This document shows, in pieces, positions 58,664-64,000 of a stretch of DNA of 64,000 bases. This DNA comes from Embleya hyalina (GTDB lineage: Bacteria > Actinomycetota > Actinomycetes > Streptomycetales > Streptomycetaceae): assembly GCF_003967355.1 (NCBI RefSeq), contig NZ_BIFH01000018.1, positions 62,001-126,000 of the forward strand, written 5' to 3'. The notes below the pieces were generated by a model. The model was given only the letters and a program-made list of their open reading frames with translations, ran no database searches and was not told the DNA's origin. Both the position numbers and the translations under genes were made by a program. Each line of letters starts with the position of its first letter. Position 1 is the stretch's first letter.

Positions 58664-58681
58664 CTCACACATTCCTCACAC
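58664..58681. repeat. Heptamer direct repeats at 11-bp period
   Basis: On the minus strand GTGTGAG occurs at 58681-58675 and again at 58670-58664, exactly 11 bp apart. That is the spacing of SARP-activator binding heptamers. The surrounding stretch is AT-rich for this genome. No SARP gene is in the window. Confidence 0.45.
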
Positions 58682-59013
58682 AAAACAGGTAAGCGGCTGT
58701 TTGTCGATCTTGGCCGCAGGGCCGCCGGCAGATCCGTCGGCGGTTCCGACCATGTGCGGAGATCGAGTGTGAGCGAGGGTAAACGGATTTCTTTCGGCCA
58801 CGGGAAAGCGGGCCGGCGGAGCCGGACGCCGGGCCGGTCGCGACCGGCGCCGGTGGCGGCTCGCCCGCCCCGGGGTTCCGCCGAAGTGGGCCGCCGGGGC
58901 GGGTCGCCGTCGAGACGCGCGGCACCGGAGGTGTGGCCGGCACGACGGGTCGGGCGGCCGCCCGGTCGTTCGGCCGGCGCGAAGTATGCGCGAACCCGTC
59001 CGTCGGCCGAACC
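58682..59013. other. Non-coding stretch between the RiPP promoter and the NmrA-like gene
   Basis: About 330 bp. The part near 58682-58800 is AT-richer and regulatory in look. The remainder is GC-rich, with no gene I can support on either strand. Confidence 0.4.
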
Positions 59014-59049
59014 CCTTCCGGGCGCGCCGTCGTTCGCGCGCCCGGAAGG
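59014..59049 (-). terminator. Terminator of the NmrA-like gene
   Basis: CCTTCCGGGCGCG (59014-59026) pairs perfectly with CGCGCCCGGAAGG (59037-59049) around a ten-base loop, beginning four bases after the stop codon of the NmrA-like gene. Confidence 0.8.
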
Positions 59050-59052
59050 CCG

Positions 59053-59898
59053 CTACCGGAACGCCGGCAGGTTGCGCGCCACCCACTCGCCGAACGGTCG
59101 GGCCGCACGACCCAGAACGTTCGCCACGTCCGGGCCGACCTCCACCTCGGCCGGCAGCGGCCGGCCGAGGACGTCCAGGGTGCCGCCGATCGCCTCCTCC
59201 GGCATGAACCGCGCCATGCGGGCGTGGGCCTCCTCGCGCGAAAGCTCCACGAAAGCCACCGGTTCGCCCAGCGCCGCGGCGATGATCTCGGTCTGCCGGC
59301 GCGGGCTGATCGCCTCGGGCCCGGTCGGCTCGTAGGTACGGCCGGCGTGGCCGTCCTCGCGCAGTACGACCGCGGCCATGTCGGCGATGTCCGCCGGGTC
59401 GACGAGGGGCAGCGCCGAGTCGCCGAACGGGGCGAAGACCGTGCGCTTGCCGCGGACCGACTCGGCCCACGCGAACGCGTTGGAGGCGAAGGCGTTCGGA
59501 CGCAGGACCGTGAAGTCGGTCCCCGACGTGCGCACCGCCGCCTCGAACGCCCGCAGGCGGGCATGCGAAGCGGCCCGGGGACGGGTGGAGTTGAGTTGGG
59601 ACGAGAGCAGGACGATGCGTCCCACGCCGGCGTCCGCAGCGGCGCCGACCAGGTTCTCCGGACTCTCTCCGTGGGCGTTGAGTTCGCCCGCCAGGAGGAT
59701 GAACAACGCGTCGGCGCCGTCGAGGACCGGCCGCATGCCCGCCGAGTCCCCGACGTCGGCGCGGGCGTGCCGTACGCCGTCCGGAAGGCCCGTGAGCCGC
59801 GGACGCCGCGAGACGGCCACGACGTCCTCGCCGACTGTCGCCAATTGCTCCACAAGCGCCCGGCCGATGTTGCCGGTCGCACCCGTGATCACGATCAT
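59053..59898 (-). CDS. NmrA-like NAD(P)-binding reductase/sensor
   Basis: 281 residues. The N-terminal Rossmann motif is IVITGATGNIGRALVEQLA. VAVSRRPRLTG follows the second strand (Arg-Arg suggests NADPH). Then VGRIVLLSSQLNST, FTVLRPNAFASNAFAWAE and VDPADIADMAAVVLREDGHAGRTYEPTGPEAIS. This order is typical of the NmrA/QorB-like atypical SDRs, which act as quinone or isoflavone reductases or redox sensors. A palindrome sits just upstream. Confidence 0.88.
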   Translation of the reverse strand: MIVITGATGNIGRALVEQLATVGEDVVAVSRRPRLTGLPDGVRHARADVGDSAGMRPVLDGADALFILLAGELNAHGESPENLVGAAADAGVGRIVLLSSQLNSTRPRAASHARLRAFEAAVRTSGTDFTVLRPNAFASNAFAWAESVRGKRTVFAPFGDSALPLVDPADIADMAAVVLREDGHAGRTYEPTGPEAISPRRQTEIIAAALGEPVAFVELSREEAHARMARFMPEEAIGGTLDVLGRPLPAEVEVGPDVANVLGRAARPFGEWVARNLPAFR

Positions 59899-59916
59899 TG
59901 CCGTCTCCCGCTTGTT

Positions 59917-59932
59917 AGTTAGTTGACTGACT
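59917..59932. promoter_or_regulatory. Operator-like repeat upstream of the NmrA-like gene
   Basis: AGTTAGT (59917-59923) and ACTGACT (59926-59932) match as inverted arms at six of seven positions around TG. It lies 19 bp before the start codon, in an AT-rich patch. Such sites are typical of HxlR or MarR repressors, but no regulator gene is adjacent. Confidence 0.5.
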
Positions 59933-60109
59933 CAGTTCGACGAGAGTGACCGTAGCACGCGTTTCGCGCACCTGTCACCGGACGGGGTCCCGGTCGTTGC
60001 GGGCCCGGGGGTGGGCCTTGCGGAGGAGTCGCCGGGCCGGGTGTCGCCGGGGCCGGATGTCGGTGGGGCCGGTCATACTCGGTCGAACCCGCGATCCGGA
60101 AGGTGGACC

Positions 60110-60658
60110 ATGGACGGCACGCCCGCGCCCCGGCACTACGCACCTCGATGGGACGGGGACGACCGACCCGCTCCGCCCTCCGTCGGGAGCGAGCGGGAAA
60201 CGCTGAGCGCGGTGCTGGACTGGCACCGGGACACGTTCGAGCTCAAGTGCGCCGGACTGTCGTCGGATCAGCTGTCCGAACGGGCCGTGCCGCCGTCGAC
60301 GATGTCCCTGCACGGCCTGGTGCGGCACCTGGCCGGCGTCGAACGCTGGTGGTTCCGCATCCAGTTCGCCGGCGAGGACCTTCCGCTGCTCCACTACTCC
60401 GACGACGACCCCGACCAGGACTTCGACAGCCTGGACGGTGACACCGACGAGGCCTTCGCCGTCTGGCGAGCCGAATGCGAACACTCGCGCCGAGTCACCG
60501 CGGCCGCCCTCTCGTTGGACGAAACGGGGACACGCAAGCGCACGGGGGAGCCGATCTCCCTCCGCAGAATCCTGGTCGACATGATCGCCGAGTACGCCCG
60601 CCACAACGGCCACGCCGACCTCCTCCGCGAACGCCTCGACGGCGCCACGGGCATGTAG
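60110..60658 (+). CDS. DinB/DUF664-family protein (putative mycothiol-dependent transferase)
   Basis: 182 residues with GGAAGGTGG before the ATG. The four-helix DinB fold is seen in ERETLSAVLDWHRDTFELKCAGLSSDQLSERAVPPSTMSLHGLVRHLAGVERWWFRIQFAG and SLRRILVDMIAEYARHNGHADLLRERLDG. The three metal-binding His positions are in VRHLAGVE and YARHNGHAD. Members use mycothiol or similar thiols in detoxification. It is monocistronic. Confidence 0.88.
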   Translation: MDGTPAPRHYAPRWDGDDRPAPPSVGSERETLSAVLDWHRDTFELKCAGLSSDQLSERAVPPSTMSLHGLVRHLAGVERWWFRIQFAGEDLPLLHYSDDDPDQDFDSLDGDTDEAFAVWRAECEHSRRVTAAALSLDETGTRKRTGEPISLRRILVDMIAEYARHNGHADLLRERLDGATGM

Positions 60659-60839
60659 CCGGCGCCCGCCCGGCCTCGGCCTGCCGGGCCGGGCGGAGCC
60701 GCGAACTTGCCTGCCCGGACGGGCAATCGGCTCGACGTCGCGGCGAGGTGTGACGGTGCCGGGTCCGAGGCGTCACCCGGGCGCCCCGCGTGATCGGCGT
60801 AGACTGCGCGCCCGAGTCCGGATTGTCGTGGAGGCGTTT

Positions 60840-61322
60840 GTGATATCCCGTCCGTTGGCGGTGTTCGACCTGGATGGCACGGTGGCCGATACCCGGCACC
60901 GGTTGCACTTCGTCGAGGCGCGTCCCCGGGACTGGGACGCGTTCTTCGCGGCCGCGGCGCAGGACGCGCCGCTCGCCGAGGGTGTCGAACTCGCGCGGAC
61001 CAGTGCGGAGGCGCACGAGGTGGTGTACATGACCGGCCGCCCGGAGCGGTGCAGGCGCGACACGGTCGACTGGTTGGATCGACACGGCCTGCCCGCCGGC
61101 CGCCTGTTGATGCGCGCCGAGCGGGACCGCCGCCCCGCCCGGGTCGCCAAACCCGAACTGCTGCGGAAGCTCGCACGCGGGCGGACCGTCGCCATGGTCG
61201 TCGACGACGACGCGCTGGTCTGCGACGCCTACCAGGCCGCGGGCTTCCGGGTGATACGCGCCGACTGGATGCCGTCCTCGCGGGCGCTGCGACAGGCCCA
61301 GAACGCCGCGGGCCGCACCTGA
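60840..61322 (+). CDS. HAD-superfamily phosphatase (polynucleotide-kinase 3'-phosphatase-like)
   Basis: 160 residues from GTG 60840, five bases after GGAGG. HAD motif I is FDLDGTVAD (nucleophile Asp about residue 9), motif II is VYMTGRPE and motif IV is VVDDDALVCDAY. WLDRHGLPAGRLLMRAERDRRPARVAKPELLRKL matches the region between motifs II and IV in T4 Pnkp-like phosphatases. The substrate is unknown; a nucleic-acid 3'-phosphate or small phosphate is possible. Confidence 0.87.
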   Translation: MISRPLAVFDLDGTVADTRHRLHFVEARPRDWDAFFAAAAQDAPLAEGVELARTSAEAHEVVYMTGRPERCRRDTVDWLDRHGLPAGRLLMRAERDRRPARVAKPELLRKLARGRTVAMVVDDDALVCDAYQAAGFRVIRADWMPSSRALRQAQNAAGRT

Positions 61323-61350
61323 TTTCTCCCGGCCCGGCCGGGCCCGATCA

Positions 61351-61396
61351 TCGCCCCGGTCGTCGACGCGGCTCACGCACGCGACGGCCGGGGCGA
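61351..61396. terminator. Bidirectional terminator between HAD and lipoprotein genes
   Basis: TCGCCCCGGTCGTCG (61351-61365) and CGACGGCCGGGGCGA (61382-61396) pair over 15 positions with one G-U. It lies in the 84-bp gap between convergent genes. Confidence 0.75.
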
Positions 61397-61406
61397 CGAT
61401 CGTCTG

Positions 61407-62300
61407 TCACTTCGTGGCGGCCGCCGTCTGCCACATGGTGTACGAGTATTCGCTGGTGTTGCTGATTCCGAGGGTGCCGAACCGGCCGTCGGCGGTTTGC
61501 AGGCAGTAGTGGCCGAAGGGGTTGAGCTTGTTGAAGTCGCCGCCCCAGGCGTCCGGCGGTTCCGTTACGCAGTCCTGCAGGGACGGTGTCTTGTCGCCGG
61601 AGAACTTCGCGTACAGCGCGCCGTGTGCGGCCGAGGGGCCGCCGAGGCCGGCGTGCAGATCGGTGCCGGCGTGCGAGGCGGAGCGTTTGTCGGAGTCGAA
61701 GTCGTAGTCGGTGTACTTGCCCGCCACCAGGAGGCGGAACTTCCCCGAGCTGCGCACCGGTTGCTCCAGGCTGTCCACGACGGCGACGGCGGTCGGGGTG
61801 TCCGAGGTGGCGTCGATCGTGATCAGCTTGCGGCTGGGCTCGAACGACTGCGCGGTGCGGCCGTTGGTGAGCACGTACACCTTGCCGGCGTAGGCGACTC
61901 GGTATCCGGTGTTCCGCACGGTGCCGCCGACCTTGCGGCGCACCACGATCGTCCAGTCGTTGTCGACGGGTTGCGTCGCGGCGGGGGCGACACGATTCGC
62001 CACGGGAACGGTGCCGCCGGAGGGGCCGGCGCCGGGGCCGGTGCCGGACGTGCTCGCGGCGAGCAGTGCCTCCAGGGCGATCGGTCCCAGTACGGTGACC
62101 GTGAGCTTCGCGGCCTGCTCGATCGTGATCTCGCCGCCCTGGCTCATCATCAGCCGGGCCACCTCGACGGTCAGCGCCGGCAGACCCTGCTTGACCACCA
62201 CCCCGCAGGCGACCAGCGATCCCGCCAGGCTCGCCGCACACACCGTCCGGCCGAGCGCGCGCACGCCCGACGCTCGATTCGAGGACACACCGAAGGACAT
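61407..62300 (-). CDS. Lipoprotein of unknown function
   Basis: 297 residues from ATG 62300 (an in-frame GTG at 62315 is possible). The signal ALGRTVCAASLAGSLVACG carries a lipobox LVAC near residue 32. The mature chain has a helical region (ALTVEVARLMMSQGGEITIEQAAKLTVTVLGPIALEALL), a Ser/Thr/Pro-Gly linker and a C-terminal beta-rich domain (DWTIVVRRKVGGTV, KVYVLTNGRTAQSFE). No family was recognised. It is likely anchored on the outside of the membrane. Confidence 0.7.
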   Translation of the reverse strand: MSFGVSSNRASGVRALGRTVCAASLAGSLVACGVVVKQGLPALTVEVARLMMSQGGEITIEQAAKLTVTVLGPIALEALLAASTSGTGPGAGPSGGTVPVANRVAPAATQPVDNDWTIVVRRKVGGTVRNTGYRVAYAGKVYVLTNGRTAQSFEPSRKLITIDATSDTPTAVAVVDSLEQPVRSSGKFRLLVAGKYTDYDFDSDKRSASHAGTDLHAGLGGPSAAHGALYAKFSGDKTPSLQDCVTEPPDAWGGDFNKLNPFGHYCLQTADGRFGTLGISNTSEYSYTMWQTAAATK

Positions 62301-62531
62301 GCCGAATACCCCCACCGTCTCACCGCGGCCGGTGACCGGCGCCCGGTGGACGCGGATACCGACGCGCTCCCCCCACGGTCGCCGCGCACCACCGCGTACG
62401 ACCCTCCCCGATCAGGGTAGGCGGACTCGCTTGCGCCGGCAGGGGTTTCGTGGAGATGGCGGCGGTGGGCGCCGGCGAAAGCGGCGCCTTGGCAGGGGCC
62501 GCCTTCGCCGGGGTGGTGGGCGGTGGTCGAA

Positions 62532-63026
62532 TCAGTCCTCGACGTCGTGCCGCGCCGGTGTGTTCGCGTCGACGGGTTCGAGGACGAAGACCGGGATTCG
62601 GCGGTCGGTCCGGAGTTGGTAGTCGGCGAAGTCCGGGTACGCGGCCACGGCTCGGCTCCACCACACGGCCTTCTCGTCGTCGAACACCTCGCGCGCCCGG
62701 TACCCGCCGGCGGCCGTGCCGTCCTGGAGCCCGATGACCGGTTCGGCGACGAGGGAGGCGTACCACTGCGGGTTGGTCGGCTCGCCGCCCTTGGACGCGA
62801 CGGCCGCGTAGCGCCCCTCGTGCTCGACACGCATCACCGGTGTCTTGCGGATCTTGCCGGACCTGGCGCCCCGATAGGTGAGCAGCACGGTGGGCAGGCC
62901 CTTGATGGTGACGCCCACGGTGGTCCCGGTGCGCATGATCTGCTCGACGTGCTCGCGGACCCACGGCGACGCGCTCGGTTCGTAGTCGCCGGTGGGTATC
63001 GCGCTCTGGTCGATGTCGGTGGTCAT
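62532..63026 (-). CDS. Deazaflavin (F420)-dependent nitroreductase, Ddn family
   Basis: 164 residues from ATG 63026 with GAGGAG upstream. The split-barrel core matches Ddn: VREHVEQIMRTGTT, LPTVLLTYRGARSGKIRKTPVMRVEHEGRYAAVASKGGEPTNPQWYASLVAEPVI, VFDDEKAVWWSRAVAAYPDFADYQLRTDRRIPVFVLEPV. The TxGxxSGxxRxTPV and KGG...PxWYxNL-like motifs bind F420. It reduces nitro, quinone or unsaturated compounds. A long double palindrome lies 39 bp upstream. Confidence 0.9.
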   Translation of the reverse strand: MTTDIDQSAIPTGDYEPSASPWVREHVEQIMRTGTTVGVTIKGLPTVLLTYRGARSGKIRKTPVMRVEHEGRYAAVASKGGEPTNPQWYASLVAEPVIGLQDGTAAGGYRAREVFDDEKAVWWSRAVAAYPDFADYQLRTDRRIPVFVLEPVDANTPARHDVED

Positions 63027-63064
63027 GGGCTCTCCTCGACGGGCTGTGCCTGTGCCTGACGGCA

Positions 63065-63102
63065 GATTGCTTATGCGCATAAGATTATGCGCATAAGCAA
63101 TC
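63065..63102. promoter_or_regulatory. Double palindromic operator upstream of the Ddn-like gene
   Basis: Outer arms of 16 bp (63065-63080 and 63087-63102) are exact inverted copies. Inside them the 12-bp palindrome TTATGCGCATAA occurs twice (63071-63082 and 63085-63096), 14 bp apart. The AT-rich sequence stands out from its surroundings. It probably binds two dimers of a TetR- or PadR-type repressor. Confidence 0.75.
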
Positions 63103-63123
63103 CTGTGTCGAGAGCCGGGTGCG

Positions 63124-63768
63124 TCAGTGGCGGGTGGTGGTGCTCCCGGAGCGGCCCGCGCCGAAGCGTTCCAGCGCGGTGTCGATCGTGTCGGGATCGG
63201 CGCGGCCGACGGCCAGGACCGCGACGCGCTCGCCGTCCTGGGCCAGGAGGGTCGGGTACGCCGTCACGCCCAGCTCGGCCGCCCGCCGAAAGTCGGCCTC
63301 GGCCGCGTGACGGGCGGCCGGCCCGTCGAGCGCGGCGCCGATCTCCGTCGTGTCGAGGCCGGCCGCGGCGGCGACGCGGAGGAACGTACGGGGGTCCGAC
63401 AGGCTCAGCCCGTCGCGGTAGAACGCGGCCTGCACGTCGTTCGCCAGTGCCGCCGCCCGATCCGGCGCCGCCTGCCGAAGCACCGCCATGCCGTGCGCGG
63501 CCGCCGCGGAGTCCATGACGAACGATCCGTCTGCGATCAGCCGCTCGTACGCCGGCCCGAACACGACCCCGGTCAGCTCGCCGATCCGGGCATTCGCCCC
63601 CTGTACGTAGCCGAACTCGCGGATCGGCACGGCGCGTGGGCCGGTGAACAGTCCTCCCGACACCACCTCGACGGGCAGCTCGGGGTGGCGCGCGGTGACC
63701 TCGGCCAGGGTGGGGGCGAAGCCGTAGGACCAGCCGCAGTATGCGTCGAAGACGTAGACGAGTTTCAC
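63124..63768 (-). CDS. DsbA-family thioredoxin-fold protein (FrnE-like)
   Basis: 214 residues from GTG 63768. The opening strand is KLVYVFDAYCGWSYGF, where a single Cys in C-G-W-S replaces the C-x-x-C of true disulfide oxidases. The helical insertion and TAYPTLLAQDGERVAVLAVG near the C-terminus (cis-Pro loop AYP) complete the DsbA/2-hydroxychromene-isomerase-like fold. It has no signal peptide, so it is cytoplasmic. It is likely a thiol-dependent isomerase or transferase rather than a secreted oxidase. Confidence 0.85.
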   Translation of the reverse strand: MKLVYVFDAYCGWSYGFAPTLAEVTARHPELPVEVVSGGLFTGPRAVPIREFGYVQGANARIGELTGVVFGPAYERLIADGSFVMDSAAAAHGMAVLRQAAPDRAAALANDVQAAFYRDGLSLSDPRTFLRVAAAAGLDTTEIGAALDGPAARHAAEADFRRAAELGVTAYPTLLAQDGERVAVLAVGRADPDTIDTALERFGAGRSGSTTTRH

Positions 63769-63858
63769 GGGAAGGGGCCTTCGTGGGAGGGGATGGCTCG
63801 GGTGCGGGCATCGCTCCGGCTGCGATCGCCGCTCGAAGCAATGTATCTGCTCCAACAG

Positions 63859-63876
63859 TATCTGTTCCGTCAGATA
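63859..63876. promoter_or_regulatory. Inverted repeat upstream of the DsbA-like gene
   Basis: TATCTG (63859-63864) and CAGATA (63871-63876) are inverted around TTCCGT. A further TATCTG half-site lies at 63844-63849, 15 bp away. It is between the DsbA-like gene and the partial gene at the window edge, which may encode its regulator. Confidence 0.55.
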
Positions 63877-63924
63877 TTCCCTCGTGCTCGATCGTACGAT
63901 TCGGCGAGCCCTGTCCGTCTCCGC

Positions 63925-64000
63925 CTAGCGCAGCCGCGGGAGGGCGTCGCGGGCCGCGTGGGACAGGATGCGCAGGCACTCCATGAACTGTTCCCGGGCC
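63925..64000 (-). CDS. C-terminal tail of a gene cut by the window edge (possible MarR-type regulator)
   Basis: 25 codons in an open frame end at TAG (63927-63925): EQFMECLRILSHAARDALPRLR. The helical, Leu/Arg-rich ending resembles the C-terminal dimerisation helix of MarR- or HxlR-like regulators. Too little is present to be certain. Its position upstream of an operator-like repeat fits a regulator. Confidence 0.45.
   Translation of the reverse strand, partial: AREQFMECLRILSHAARDALPRLR

Noticed and set aside
1..64000. tRNA, rRNA, insertion sequences or phage genes
   Set aside because: I found no transposase or integrase motifs, no tRNA-like cloverleaf with a CCA end and no rRNA sequence. 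The accessory character comes from gene content and the deletion scars instead.

Overview
The window is very GC-rich, with long open frames on both strands. GTG starts, AAGGAG-type ribosome sites, leaderless genes, twin-arginine signals and families such as HelR, CGNR, ECF sigma, F420/deazaflavin oxidoreductases and a DinB/DUF664 (mycothiol-transferase-type) protein point to a Streptomyces-like actinomycete (Streptomycetaceae or a close relative; genus not assignable by eye). It looks like chromosome-arm accessory sequence: many regulator/target pairs, exporters, tailoring enzymes, secreted proteins and a few broken genes. No rRNA, tRNA, CRISPR array or intact insertion sequence was seen.

Layout. 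1-2.1 kb: start of a HelR-type RNA polymerase rescue ATPase, with a perfect palindrome resembling the rifamycin-associated element upstream, then a DHA2 exporter divergent from a double-length Lrp/AsnC regulator. 3.4-10.7 kb: a tightly coupled five-gene operon (SWIM-like zinc protein, unknown protein, VWA protein, MoxR AAA ATPase, DUF5682 giant). 10.8-21.9 kb: AraC/SRPBCC, SDR, ECF sigma with membrane partner, P1 peptidase, MarR divergent from an FAD monooxygenase/DUF3237 pair, O-methyltransferase, PPOX, Mop and thioesterase genes. 22-28.7 kb: a peptide-binding lipoprotein coupled to a 48-codon ORF, an exporter with a lone operator, a GH3 glycosidase and the deletion scar of an oligopeptide ABC operon. 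28.8-44.5 kb: TetR, aromatic hydroxylase, EamA/CGNR divergent pair, HxlR/hydrolase with twin operators, a broken hydrolase, TetR/esterase with three tandem operators, BtrH-like and PhzF-like genes, GNAT, and a GAF-PP2C phosphatase.

44.5-53.6 kb: a catabolic cassette. A MerR-XRE-cupin fusion regulator diverges from a six-gene operon (hydrolase, NTF2-like, F420/FMN monooxygenase, DUF1028, M20 amidohydrolase, NCS1 permease), and a YheO-type regulator/aminotransferase pair converges on it. This suggests uptake and breakdown of a nucleobase- or amide-like nutrient.

57.1-58.7 kb holds the most striking item. A 28-codon GTG-start gene ends in a WYIWY core and sits just upstream of a cytochrome P450. 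This is a tryptorubin/atropopeptide-type RiPP cluster with a variant core (extra Thr before the first Trp, extra Ser at the end), an unusual P450, a hairpin between the two genes, a structured leader and a consensus CRP box. 59-64 kb carries an NmrA-like reductase, DinB, HAD, lipoprotein, deazaflavin oxidoreductase and DsbA-like genes, with several palindromic operators, and ends in the tail of another gene.
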